A stretch of 64,000 bases of DNA from Anabaena cylindrica PCC 7122 (GTDB lineage Bacteria; Cyanobacteriota; Cyanobacteriia; Cyanobacteriales; Nostocaceae), in NCBI RefSeq assembly GCF_000317695.1, contig NC_019771.1, positions 310,001-374,000 on the forward strand. The letters are read 5' to 3'. A program made the translations under genes and the position numbers. Of this stretch, positions 36,412-45,665 are shown piece by piece. The notes beneath the pieces were generated by a model. That model was not told the origin of the DNA, did no database searches, and saw nothing but the letters and a program-made list of their open reading frames with translations. The number at the start of each line of letters is the position of its first letter. Positions within the stretch are counted from its first letter, which is position 1.

Positions 36412-36956
36412 TAAACTCCTATTAAAATAGATTCTAGTAAAGGCCAATTCCGATCTTTATCAGACATTTCTGTAACGCTCAAAGGCCAAGAAATCTCTAA
36501 AAGAGGATCATCATAACGCAAACCACGCTCATATCCAGGAGTGTAAAATTCACCCACTTGATAGACAACTTCTACACCATCTGTTAAAGCTTGATAGCCA
36601 TGAGCAAACATTTCTGGTACATATAAAGCACGACGATTTTCCGCAGTTAGTTCTACACCAATATGCAATAGATAAGTTGGAGATTCAGGACGCATATCAA
36701 TAATTACGTCATAAATAGCCCCTTGAGTACAACGAATTAATTTAGTTTCTGCTGCGGGAAGAATTTGATAATGCATTCCCCGCAATGTGCCTTTTTGATG
36801 ATTAAAAGATAGGTTACATTGGGCAACTGTTGACTTTAAGCCATGGTCTGCAAATTCTTGAGCGCAGAAAGTCCGAGCAAAAAAACCACGGGAATCTGAC
36901 TTTTCTTCTAAGTCAATAATAAAAGCACCAGAGAGCTTAGTGGATGTAAAAATCAT
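36411..36956 (-). CDS. rfbC: dTDP-4-dehydrorhamnose 3,5-epimerase family protein
   Basis: A cupin-fold epimerase that inverts C3 and/or C5 of 4-keto-6-deoxy nucleotide sugars. Visible are IIDLEEKSDSRGFFARTFC, the catalytic-base region KGTLRGMHYQ with its His, LIRCTQGAIYDVIIDMRP, MFAHGYQAL and YYTPGYE-like FYTPGYERGLRYDDP. At 181 residues it is complete. The partner rfbF makes a CDP-sugar, so this enzyme may act on a CDP- rather than dTDP-linked intermediate. No rfbA or rfbB is in the window. Confidence 0.9.
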   Translation of the reverse strand: MIFTSTKLSGAFIIDLEEKSDSRGFFARTFCAQEFADHGLKSTVAQCNLSFNHQKGTLRGMHYQILPAAETKLIRCTQGAIYDVIIDMRPESPTYLLHIGVELTAENRRALYVPEMFAHGYQALTDGVEVVYQVGEFYTPGYERGLRYDDPLLEISWPLSVTEMSDKDRNWPLLESILIGV

Positions 36957-37097
36957 GGGTTGCTATGATAATAATGTTGGTTGCGAACAGCATTTATTGA
37001 ATGAGTTTCGTTTAGAGTGATAAATCCTAATTGAAACTAATACATGATAGTAGAAATAAAGCTACTACCTGAAAAGTATTACTTCTATATAGCAGTA

Positions 37098-37991
37098 TTA
37101 GCTATCTATAGAAGTGAGAGATTTTAAACTTTTTGGCACAAAGGATAACGGATTATCTAACTCCTGATCATATTGCCCAGATAAATTTGGTTTAGGAAAA
37201 GAATCATCCCAAAAATGATTACACAGTTGTGGCTGTTTTGGAGGGTTAGCAGTATAGGCAAAAAATAATGTTGGCCGTTCTTGAGTGCGGAGAGTGCCAT
37301 GATGTAAAAGTCTTCTGGTATCAACAATAATTACTGTACCTGCTGGACCAGGACAAGACTTCCACGCTGATTTGGGGATAATTGGACTTAGTGTTTCATC
37401 GTTTATTCCTCCTGATGTATTGATCTTAGATTTAATTCGATAACAATTAGGATGGTATGGAGAAGTATAAGACAATGGTACATATTCAAATGGCCCGTGT
37501 TTTTCTTCTACATCATTTAAATAAACGATGACTTTGATAACTCGACGGTCTTCTATATCTCTATGCCATAGTAATGTGGCAAACTGGTCTTTATTAGGAA
37601 AGTCTTTACGTAAATGTACACCATGAAAGGCAATGGGAAGACCAATGTAGTTTTCGATAATGCTGATTAATCTTGGTTCTTTTCCCCAGGTAGAAAACTG
37701 TGGTAAATCTGTAACCGTATAAATTGCTGGTGGATTCTGGTCTGAAGAATTGGAGTTATTCTTAACCAGACTTGGTAATAAATGATAAGCAGAATTAAGC
37801 AGTTGTGAAGTAGAAGTTAATCCTAAATCTGTAAGGTTTGTAATGCAAATATAATCACGTTTGAGCGAATCAAGAATTGGGCGATCGCATTCTGCTAATG
37901 TGGGTAAATTTTTACGATGTTTAACTAATGCCATTCTGTACTTCAACTCATAACCTATTGCTGATGTTTTGGCTTTAATTGTGTTGAGCAT
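37098..37991 (-). CDS. Phytanoyl-CoA dioxygenase-like protein A
   Basis: A putative Fe(II)/2-oxoglutarate oxygenase with a double-stranded beta-helix. Iron ligands are the H-x-D of LLWHRDIEDRR and the distal His in LLHHGTLR; the Arg of ERPTLFFAYTANPP could bind 2-oxoglutarate. The protein is 297 residues with a C-terminal tail (ELDNPLSFVPKSLKS) absent from paralogues B and C. Shared blocks with them include YVPxS, PKSAWKSCPG and AGTVI. It is the last gene of the GT2/dioxygenase cassette. Substrate unknown; a hydroxylation of the growing polysaccharide or its lipid carrier is possible inference. Confidence 0.75.
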   Translation of the reverse strand: MLNTIKAKTSAIGYELKYRMALVKHRKNLPTLAECDRPILDSLKRDYICITNLTDLGLTSTSQLLNSAYHLLPSLVKNNSNSSDQNPPAIYTVTDLPQFSTWGKEPRLISIIENYIGLPIAFHGVHLRKDFPNKDQFATLLWHRDIEDRRVIKVIVYLNDVEEKHGPFEYVPLSYTSPYHPNCYRIKSKINTSGGINDETLSPIIPKSAWKSCPGPAGTVIIVDTRRLLHHGTLRTQERPTLFFAYTANPPKQPQLCNHFWDDSFPKPNLSGQYDQELDNPLSFVPKSLKSLTSIDS

Positions 37992-38073
37992 GACATGAAT
38001 CCTTGCTTCATTAATGATTTATGAGATGTCGGAAATTGATAAATATTTCATTATCAATAGTATACATAAGTTT

Positions 38074-39060
38074 CTATTGATGCCTGATGTCACTTATCTG
38101 TGAGGTTGTATCTTCTGTTTTATGAGAGGCTATAGTGCTTTCCAGAACTGATACACTTACTAAGCCAAGATAAGGAATTATGGTGGTAACTGCCATAATT
38201 GGCCATCTTTTCAAAGCACCAAATAGAACTCGCCAATTATTATTTTTAAAATGGTGAATAACTAATTGATTACAAAAATGTTTAGGATATCCTACCTCAT
38301 TTAGCTTGATATTAATCTCTGGCGAATACGTATATTGCATTTTTAGTAATACCTTGGGTTTTAGCATCCAATGACTAGCACCAAAAGCATTTTCCAAATA
38401 AGCATCTTTAGTTATTTTAACGCTGCCATGACAAGCACAAAAACCAGTTAAGTAGACCTGATAATCTAAGTTATTTAAACCTTCAGACCATTTTTTTAGA
38501 GCATTTTGAGCTAATTCTGTTCTGTATATTTGAGCAGACATCAGTTGTACACCAGAGCGATTTTCTTGTATACAACGCTCAAATGCTGCCTTGCCATCAT
38601 GCTCAACTTGTTCATTATCAATTTCATAACAGCGTTCATATAATAATTCACCCGTTACTTCATGACGACAGGAAAAATTCAAGACCAGTAAAGTTAAATC
38701 TGGCTCTTGCTTCAAGGTATTGACGACATAAGATATCGTTTGATCAGCAATAATATCATCATCACTAATAGTCCAAACATATTTGCTTGCTGCCGCTTGT
38801 ATGCAATAAGCAATATTTTTCATAACACCCAAATTTTCGCAATTCTTATTGTTATGAAATACTATATTTGGTAAAGATAACTGCCATTTGTTAATTATTT
38901 CTTGTGTATTATCTTCTGAACAGTTATCAGAAACAATAATTTCACATTCAGATTCAAAACCTTTAATAGATTTAGCCAGCCATGCTAATTGTTTATCTAG
39001 CAATGCAGCACGATTATATGTAGGAATAGCAATGCTAAGTAATTTATTCACGGTATTCAC
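38074..39060 (-). CDS. Family 2 glycosyltransferase A (cassette)
   Basis: A 328-residue GT-A enzyme: LSIAIPTYNRAALLDKQLAW, CEIIVSDNCSEDNTQ and TISDDDIIADQ (DxD). The C-terminus has a hydrophobic segment (AVTTIIPYLGLVSVSVL) that may associate with the membrane. The first 55 residues are almost identical, also in DNA, to GT2 C at 41982-42968, while the remainder is clearly more diverged. It lies between dioxygenases A and B. Confidence 0.85.
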   Translation of the reverse strand: MNTVNKLLSIAIPTYNRAALLDKQLAWLAKSIKGFESECEIIVSDNCSEDNTQEIINKWQLSLPNIVFHNNKNCENLGVMKNIAYCIQAAASKYVWTISDDDIIADQTISYVVNTLKQEPDLTLLVLNFSCRHEVTGELLYERCYEIDNEQVEHDGKAAFERCIQENRSGVQLMSAQIYRTELAQNALKKWSEGLNNLDYQVYLTGFCACHGSVKITKDAYLENAFGASHWMLKPKVLLKMQYTYSPEINIKLNEVGYPKHFCNQLVIHHFKNNNWRVLFGALKRWPIMAVTTIIPYLGLVSVSVLESTIASHKTEDTTSQISDIRHQ

Positions 39061-39136
39061 AGGAAATCAGGTTAAACAAAGAAAGCATGAGGTTATGAAT
39101 ACTCATTATTAAGTATTAAGTTTCAGCAAAACTGTA

Positions 39137-39979
39137 TTAGTGCCTAGTTATTTGTTGGCTTAACTGTGGTCTAGCAAAAGTATCATCATGATATTCTCTA
39201 CAAAGTTCTGGACGCTTTGGTGGGTTAGCTGTATACACAAAGAAGAGTGTTGATCGCTCTTTTGTTCTCACAGTTCCATGATGTAAAACATTTCTTGGAT
39301 CTACAAAAATTACAGTTCCAGCTTTTCCAGGACAAGATTTCCAAGCTGATTTAGGTATAATTTCCATCAATTTTTTATCATCTATTCCTAAATAATTAGA
39401 CCTCCAAAGCATATAATCGACTCGGTAATAATTTAATTTTTCTAAAAAACTAGCAGGTTTTGGCACATATTCAAAAGGCCCATGTTTTTCAGTTACATCA
39501 TCTAAATAGATGATGATTTTAATCATGCGTCTATCTTCGGAATCTTTATGCCATAATAGTGTTTGTACTTGCTGCTCATTGGGGAAATCTTTACGTACAT
39601 GAACACCATGAAAAGCTATAGGTAGTCCTATATAATTTTCAATGATTTTTTGTAGCCGTTCTTCAATTCCCCAGCTAAAAAATTCTGGTAAATCTGTAAC
39701 CGTATAAATTTGCGGCAACTTATAACCTGCATGGATATCCCTTGGAGTTGCCATACTTGTTGCATAACTATTAGCAGACACTAACATTTGTGTAGTTGAT
39801 GGTAATCCTAAATCTTCCAAAGAAGTGATATAAACACCTTGACGTTTTAGAGTTTCAGCAATTAAGTAATCAGTTGCAGCTAGTGTAGATAAATTTTTCC
39901 TGTACTTCACTAATGCTAGTTTATAACCCAACTCAGAATTTAGCAGAGATATTTTGTTTTTAATATTGTTCAGCATCAT
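39137..39979 (-). CDS. Phytanoyl-CoA dioxygenase-like protein B
   Basis: Paralogue of the proteins at 37098 and 40053, 280 residues. Iron ligands are in LLWHKDSEDRR and the distal His in VLHHGTVRT. PKSAWKSCPGKAGTVIFVD and ERSTLFFVYTANPPKRP are shared with the paralogues. The N-terminal helical region (LGYKLALVKYRKNLSTLAATD) is shared with A. It is separated from GT2 A by 76 bp and from dioxygenase C by 73 bp. The duplicated arrangement implies local tandem duplication with divergence. No substrate can be named. Confidence 0.75.
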   Translation of the reverse strand: MMLNNIKNKISLLNSELGYKLALVKYRKNLSTLAATDYLIAETLKRQGVYITSLEDLGLPSTTQMLVSANSYATSMATPRDIHAGYKLPQIYTVTDLPEFFSWGIEERLQKIIENYIGLPIAFHGVHVRKDFPNEQQVQTLLWHKDSEDRRMIKIIIYLDDVTEKHGPFEYVPKPASFLEKLNYYRVDYMLWRSNYLGIDDKKLMEIIPKSAWKSCPGKAGTVIFVDPRNVLHHGTVRTKERSTLFFVYTANPPKRPELCREYHDDTFARPQLSQQITRH

Positions 39980-40052
39980 AGAAATCCTTTCACTAATTGA
40001 AAAACTAAATTAATCAGATTAATTCCTCAGCCTTTATTCGCTCATTCCATTT

Positions 40053-40871
40053 TTAATTCAGTTCTCTGCATAATTCTGGTTTAGGATAAGTATTATCCCA
40101 GTATTGAGTGCAAAGTCCTGGTCGTTTAGGTGGGTTTGCTGTGTAGGCAAAAAATAGCGTTGAACGCTCTTTTGTTCGCACAGTTCCATGATGTAAAAGT
40201 CTTTGTGTATCAGCCAAAATTACTGTACCTGCTGCACCTGGACAAGACTTCCAAGCCGATTTTGGTACGATTTTATTTAGCATTTCATCACTAATTCCTG
40301 AGTTATGAATCTTGTAGTAAAGTCGATAAAAATTTAGTCCAGAAGTAAAAGATGATGGCACATATTCAAAAGGTCCTTGTTTTTCTTCTACATCATTTAG
40401 GTAAATAATAATTTTGATGATTTTACGGTCTTCCGAATCTCGATGCCATAGCATTGTACTGAATTGACTTTGATTAATAAAGTCTTTGCGGATTTGTACG
40501 CCATGATAAGCAACAGGAAGACCAATATAACTTTCCAGAATATTTATGAGTCTTTGTTCATTTCCCCAGTTTAAAAAACTAGGTAAGTGTGTAACTGTGT
40601 AAATTTCTGGGGGATTTTGGCATGAAGATGTGTAATTAGATATTCCTATGTTTGGTAGGATACTGTGAGCAGCATTCAGCAATTGTGGAGTGGCAGGAAA
40701 TCCTAAATCTTCAAGAGTTGTAATGCAAATACCTTCACGCTTGAGAGATTCTGCAATTAGTTGATCGCGTCCTTCTAATACAGGTAATTTACTCTGATAC
40801 TGCCAAAGTTTAGATCTATAAACTAACTCATCTCTTAATACTAACATTTTGTCTTTAAGACTATTAATCAT
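40053..40871 (-). CDS. Phytanoyl-CoA dioxygenase-like protein C
   Basis: Third member of the family, 272 residues. Metal-binding HxD is in MLWHRDSEDRK and the distal His in LLHHGTVRT. It shares YHGVQIRKDF, EEKQGPFEYVPSSF and PKSAWKSCPGAAGTVIL with A and B. It starts at the ATG at 40869-40871. Compared with A it lacks the last roughly 25 residues. Its neighbour upstream in transcription is GT2 B (57-bp gap). Confidence 0.75.
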   Translation of the reverse strand: MINSLKDKMLVLRDELVYRSKLWQYQSKLPVLEGRDQLIAESLKREGICITTLEDLGFPATPQLLNAAHSILPNIGISNYTSSCQNPPEIYTVTHLPSFLNWGNEQRLINILESYIGLPVAYHGVQIRKDFINQSQFSTMLWHRDSEDRKIIKIIIYLNDVEEKQGPFEYVPSSFTSGLNFYRLYYKIHNSGISDEMLNKIVPKSAWKSCPGAAGTVILADTQRLLHHGTVRTKERSTLFFAYTANPPKRPGLCTQYWDNTYPKPELCRELN

Positions 40872-40928
40872 AGCACAATTTCCTTAACAAATGCATTTGT
40901 GACGCACCCATGTTTAGCAAATTACTAC

Positions 40929-41930
40929 TCACACTTTTTTGATTTGTTGAATAGATGTATCAAGCATCTCTACAGTTTTAAATTCTCTAATTGGTATTAT
41001 TTCAAAGGCAGATAAACTAACTAAAGCCAAAAAAGGAACTACTGTTTTGATGGCTGGAAAAGGCCATCTTCTTAAAGCACCTAAAAAAACCTTTAAATTC
41101 ACTTCTCGGAAATTCTGTAACATCATCCGACGACAAAATTGAGAAGAATATCCAATTTCTTCAAATTTTAAAATCACTTCAGGGATGTGTTTATATTGCA
41201 TTAATAGTGCAGATCTTGGCTCTTTTTGCCAATGACTTACACCAACAATACATTCTAGATAAATATCTTTAGTGACAATAACTTTGCCTTGAGCAGCACA
41301 ATAACCAGCCAGATATGCTAAAGATATCCAGTTATTAATTGCGTCAGGCCACATTGTTAGGGCGCTTTTTACTAAGTCAGTTCGGTAGATTGTAGCAGTG
41401 AGAAAAATTACTGCACCGACACTTTTAGCATAACAATGTTCAAAGGTGGCTTTACCATCACTTTCACCATCTTCTCTCTCAATGTCAAACCAGCGATTAC
41501 CGACTATTGTAGGAGGGTGAACAGGTTCACCAGTAATTTGATTTCTACCAGAGAAATTCAAAAATAACAATGATAAATCTTCATTGTGCTTAATTTTATT
41601 AATCACATAAGCAACTGCTTTTTCTTGAATTGGATCATCATCACCAATTGTCCAAACATATTTACTAGTAGCAGCATTTAGGCAGTAAAAAATATTTTTC
41701 ATTACGCCTAAATTTTGAGAATTTCTATTGGTTTTAAACGTGATATGGCTGAATATATTTTGCCATTTTTTAACGATTGATGGTGTGTGATCAGTAGAAC
41801 AATTATCAGAAACTAAAATTTCACATTCTGATTCAAATCCTTTGATAGCTTGAGACAACCAAGTTAATTGTTTATCCAGTAACTCGGCTCGATTGTATGT
41901 AGGGATTGCAATTGTCAGTATTTTCTTCAT
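40929..41930 (-). CDS. Family 2 glycosyltransferase B (cassette)
   Basis: A 333-residue GT-A enzyme. LTIAIPTYNRAELLDKQLTWL and ILVSDNCSTDHTPS open the protein, and TIGDDDPIQEKAV is the DxD region. The first 50 residues resemble GT2 A and C (FESECEI) but with more differences at the DNA level. The C-terminus holds a hydrophobic stretch (KTVVPFLALVSLSAFEI). It is the middle of the three GT2 genes. Confidence 0.85.
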   Translation of the reverse strand: MKKILTIAIPTYNRAELLDKQLTWLSQAIKGFESECEILVSDNCSTDHTPSIVKKWQNIFSHITFKTNRNSQNLGVMKNIFYCLNAATSKYVWTIGDDDPIQEKAVAYVINKIKHNEDLSLLFLNFSGRNQITGEPVHPPTIVGNRWFDIEREDGESDGKATFEHCYAKSVGAVIFLTATIYRTDLVKSALTMWPDAINNWISLAYLAGYCAAQGKVIVTKDIYLECIVGVSHWQKEPRSALLMQYKHIPEVILKFEEIGYSSQFCRRMMLQNFREVNLKVFLGALRRWPFPAIKTVVPFLALVSLSAFEIIPIREFKTVEMLDTSIQQIKKV

Positions 41931-41981
41931 GTTAAATCAGTATTTTCATTTTATTAAATTGACTAGATGTAGATCTCACTA

Positions 41982-42968
41982 TTAACCTTCTTTACTTAAA
42001 GACGTAATCAATTGTGCTTCTACATCATTATTTTTTCTGGAAACAAAGATAAGTCTATAAGCAGATTGGCAGATCAAAGACCAGTAATAAAGCATGACCC
42101 TCATCGCTAAGAAAGGCCATCTTCTAAAACCACCTAAAAAGATTCTCCAGTAATTTAATTTGACTAGGTTTCTTAAAATTTTTCTTTGACAAAATTTATA
42201 AGAATAACCTATGGTTAAAAGCTTTAAATAAACCTCAGGTATGTAGATATACTGCATCATTAATGCTAATCTTGGATCTTGATCTAAATGACTAGCGTGC
42301 ATTGTGCATTCTAAATAATTATCTTTAGTCACTATGACACTTCCATGCAGCGCACAAAATCCTGTCCAATATGCTTGAGATGCCAAGTTTTTAGCAGAAG
42401 TTGGCCAAGTTTTTAAAGCACGTTGTACTAGTTCTGTTTTATAAACTACCGCTGTCATGAAAAGCACACCACCAAAGCTTTCCTGTAAATAACGTTGAAA
42501 TATATTTCTGCCATTAGTAACTGGCTCATTAGTATTACTTTTAAACCAATGTTCGACAACTATTTTATTTGTTCGTTTATCACGACCAGAACAATTTAAA
42601 AACATTAATGTTAAACTTGGATGCTGCTTGAGTGTAGTTAATAAATAAGCTAGGCTTCTTTCTTGAATTGGATCATCATCACCAACAGTCCAAACATACT
42701 GACCACTAGCAGACTGTATACAAAAAGCAATATTAGGCATTAAACCTATATTTTTACTATTCCTATTATTGAGGAATACAGTATTATTAAGTTGAATTTG
42801 CCATTTGTTAATGATTTCTTGTGTATTATCTTCTGAACAATTATCAGAAACAATAATTTCACATTCAGATTCAAAACCTTTAATAGATTTAGCCAGCCAT
42901 GCTAACTGTTTATCTAGCAATGCAGCACGATTATAAGTAGGAATAGCAATGGTAAGTAGTTTATTCAT
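41982..42968 (-). CDS. Family 2 glycosyltransferase C (cassette)
   Basis: A 328-residue GT-A enzyme and the first gene of the cassette in transcription order. LTIAIPTYNRAALLDKQLAW and IIVSDNCSEDNTQ are nearly identical to GT2 A. The DxD region TVGDDDPIQERSL is nearer to GT2 B. It thus looks mosaic between the two. The C-terminus contains a hydrophobic segment (MRVMLYYWSLICQSAY). It begins 133 bp after the epimerase gene's stop. Confidence 0.85.
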   Translation of the reverse strand: MNKLLTIAIPTYNRAALLDKQLAWLAKSIKGFESECEIIVSDNCSEDNTQEIINKWQIQLNNTVFLNNRNSKNIGLMPNIAFCIQSASGQYVWTVGDDDPIQERSLAYLLTTLKQHPSLTLMFLNCSGRDKRTNKIVVEHWFKSNTNEPVTNGRNIFQRYLQESFGGVLFMTAVVYKTELVQRALKTWPTSAKNLASQAYWTGFCALHGSVIVTKDNYLECTMHASHLDQDPRLALMMQYIYIPEVYLKLLTIGYSYKFCQRKILRNLVKLNYWRIFLGGFRRWPFLAMRVMLYYWSLICQSAYRLIFVSRKNNDVEAQLITSLSKEG

Positions 42969-43101
42969 GGTGGTATATTCATCCTAAATTCCTGGTATGA
43001 GTAAAATAATTGAAAAATGATTCGGAACTTATAGATACTTCCGAATCAAATACAATTGATTCGGAATTTGTAATTAACCTATTGATTCCATAATGCAAGA
43101 A

Positions 43102-44130
43102 CTAATTTTTATTCCAGAAAAAATCTTGATCAATTTGTTGAGTACGAATCAGATACTCTAATTGTTTTAAGCGTGTAAATCCTCGGAATAAGAAAGTATC
43201 TTCAGTCATATGAATTTGACTGAATAAATCAAACAATTGTTGAGCGCCGAGTTGGGCATTCCAATCGCACTTGAATCCTGGCAAAATCGTATTAATTTTT
43301 TCAAAAGATACTCGATAACTGCGATTATCTGAACCGTTATTCCCAAAAGATAATCTACAGCCGGGGAAAGTGTCAGCAATAATTTCTGCGATTTCTCTAA
43401 CTCGATAATTATTAGCTGTATCTCCCACATTAAATATTTGATTGTGGACAATATCTCTAGGCGCTTCTAAAGCACAAACAATAGCTTTACAAATATCCAA
43501 TGCGTGGACTAATGGCCGCCAAGGTGTACCATCACTTGTCATTTTAATTTCTTTGGTAGTCCATGCTAATCCTGATAAATTGTTTAAAACAATATCAAAT
43601 CGCATTCTCGGAGAAGCACCAAAAGCGGTAGCATTCCGCATAAATGTAGGAGAGAAATCATCATCTGCTAATGGCTGGACATCTCTTTCTACTAATGTTT
43701 TACATTCTGCGTAAGCTGTTTGAGGATTCACAGGTGATTCTTCGGTAACATCATCTTCACTCGCAACACCATAAACACTGCAAGAAGACATATAAACAAA
43801 ACGACGCACACCGACTGCTTTGGCTAAGTTAGCCAAACGGACTGAACCTAAATGATTAATTTCATAGGTAATGTTAGGTGCTAATTGTCCTGTAGGATCA
43901 TTGGAAAGTTCCGCCATATGAACTATTGCTTCCACACCCTCTAAATCTTCAGGAATAATATTGCGAATATCTTTATTGAGGGTTTTTGCTGTTACATTAG
44001 TTCCGTTATATAGCCAGCCAACTTTATAAAAACCAGTATCTACGCCAATAACTTCATGACCTCTAGCTATTAACAAAGAAGGTAGTAAGGAACCAAGATA
44101 TCCTTCTGTTCCTGTTACTAATATTTTCAT
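43102..44130 (-). CDS. NAD-dependent sugar epimerase/dehydratase (SDR)
   Basis: An extended SDR enzyme. The N-terminal NAD motif is GTEGYLGS and the catalytic Tyr-Lys motif YAECK lies in NPQTAYAECKTLVER; SSCSVYG supplies the catalytic Ser/Thr region. I chose the ATG at 44128-44130 (MKILVTG), which has an AAGGA site nine bases before it, over a TTG three codons upstream. It belongs with rfbF, rfbC and the SAF oxidoreductase in making the nucleotide sugars of the envelope polysaccharide. The substrate is not determined; it could follow CDP-glucose formed by RfbF. Confidence 0.87.
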   Translation of the reverse strand: MKILVTGTEGYLGSLLPSLLIARGHEVIGVDTGFYKVGWLYNGTNVTAKTLNKDIRNIIPEDLEGVEAIVHMAELSNDPTGQLAPNITYEINHLGSVRLANLAKAVGVRRFVYMSSCSVYGVASEDDVTEESPVNPQTAYAECKTLVERDVQPLADDDFSPTFMRNATAFGASPRMRFDIVLNNLSGLAWTTKEIKMTSDGTPWRPLVHALDICKAIVCALEAPRDIVHNQIFNVGDTANNYRVREIAEIIADTFPGCRLSFGNNGSDNRSYRVSFEKINTILPGFKCDWNAQLGAQQLFDLFSQIHMTEDTFLFRGFTRLKQLEYLIRTQQIDQDFFWNKN

Positions 44131-44414
44131 TTTTGTCAAATCCTTGTGATTGATTAATTTTGTTGTAGTCAGTTGGGAGTGGTATTTATCGTGAAGATTT
44201 CTCTACTCCATGAAACTGTTACAACTATTTTTTGCAAGTATCAGTGTAATTCACAATTTGATTCAATTATTAGTTAATAATCGGCATTCTAAATGATATA
44301 AATCCAATACTGAATCATTGAAGTTAATGCAGCACAGCCCAAGTATAGACATCTTATAAAGTCAGCTAATATCCAACTATATAGATATCTATTTTTTTAT
44401 TTTCACCTTTGAAA

Positions 44415-45635
44415 CTAGGCTACTAAGCTTTGTAAATGTGATTGTTGAGGTATTTGGTTGACAATTGCTTTGCCAATTTCTAGAGAAGATGTTGCTGCGG
44501 GAGATGGTGCATTGCAAACATGAATTGAGTTGTTACCTTGGACGATTAAAAAATCATCTACTAAAGAACCATTACTCATTAATGCTTGAGCGCGAACTCC
44601 TGCATGGGTAGGAACTAAATCTGCTGCTTGGACTTCGGGAATGAGTTTTTGCAAACTTCTGACAAATGCTGCTTTACTAAAGGAACGAATGATTTCTTGA
44701 ATACCTTCATCAGCGTGTTTAGCTGCTAGTTTCCAGAAACCAGGATAGGTAATAACTTCTGCAAAGTCTCTGAGGTCAAAGTCGGTTTTTTTGTAACCTT
44801 CCCGTTTGAGGCTGAGAACTGCATTTGGCCCTGCATGGACGCTATTATCAATCATCCGGGTGAAGTGGACACCCAGGAAGGGAAAATCTGGGTTGGGAAC
44901 TGGGTAAATGAGTGTTTTGACCAGATAGCGTTTTTCGGGTGTAAGTTCGTAATATTCACCGCGAAAGGGGACGATTTTGGCTTGGGGGTTGGCTTTACCT
45001 AGTTTTGCTATGCGATCGCTGTGCAACCCGGCACAATTGATGATAAAGCGAGTTTCAAAATTACCTTTGTTGGTTTCAATAACTTGATTTTTACCACTTG
45101 GGGATATTTGCAAAACTTTGGTATTGAGACGTAAATCTCCTCCTCGCTTTTGAATGAGTTCAGCGTATTTTAAACAAACTTGCTTGTAATTAACTATTCC
45201 TGTAGAAAATACCCGAATTCCACCGACACAACTGACATGAGGTTCAATTTCTTTAACTTCTTCAGCCGTGATTTTTTGCACCGCTATTCCGTTTTCTAAA
45301 CCTCGTTTGTAGAGGGTTTCTAGTCGTGGTAATTCTTGTTCTTCTGTGGCAACAATTACTTTACCACAAATATCATGCTCAATGTCATATTTTTGGCAGA
45401 ATTCTACCATGGAGCGACTACCATCACGACAAAACTGTGCTTTAAAGCTACCTGGTTTGTAGTAAATCCCCGAATGGATTACACCACTATTATTGCCTGT
45501 TTGGTGAAATGCCCATTGACTTTCTTTTTCTACAACTAAAATTCGTGCATCAGGATAGCGATTACCTAAAGCCATCGCTGTTGAAAGTCCAACTATTCCC
45601 CCACCAATAATCGCAAAATCATACACTGGATTCAT
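44415..45635 (-). CDS. FAD-dependent oxidase, LhgO-like
   Basis: An FAD-dependent oxidoreductase resembling L-2-hydroxyglutarate oxidase (LhgO), which yields 2-oxoglutarate. The dinucleotide-binding motif is FAIIGGGIVGLSTAMALG at the N-terminus. HQTGNNSGVIHSGIYYKPGS is the characteristic LhgO-type segment, and HVCNAPSPAATSSLEIG lies at the C-terminus. The length of 406 residues is normal. It is unusual for this enzyme to sit in a polysaccharide island, so its natural substrate may be a sugar acid instead. It starts 30 bp after rfbF, so they are likely co-transcribed. Confidence 0.85.
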   Translation of the reverse strand: MNPVYDFAIIGGGIVGLSTAMALGNRYPDARILVVEKESQWAFHQTGNNSGVIHSGIYYKPGSFKAQFCRDGSRSMVEFCQKYDIEHDICGKVIVATEEQELPRLETLYKRGLENGIAVQKITAEEVKEIEPHVSCVGGIRVFSTGIVNYKQVCLKYAELIQKRGGDLRLNTKVLQISPSGKNQVIETNKGNFETRFIINCAGLHSDRIAKLGKANPQAKIVPFRGEYYELTPEKRYLVKTLIYPVPNPDFPFLGVHFTRMIDNSVHAGPNAVLSLKREGYKKTDFDLRDFAEVITYPGFWKLAAKHADEGIQEIIRSFSKAAFVRSLQKLIPEVQAADLVPTHAGVRAQALMSNGSLVDDFLIVQGNNSIHVCNAPSPAATSSLEIGKAIVNQIPQQSHLQSLVA

Positions 45636-45665
45636 GTTTATTTGTGAATTTTGAGTTGTGAATTA

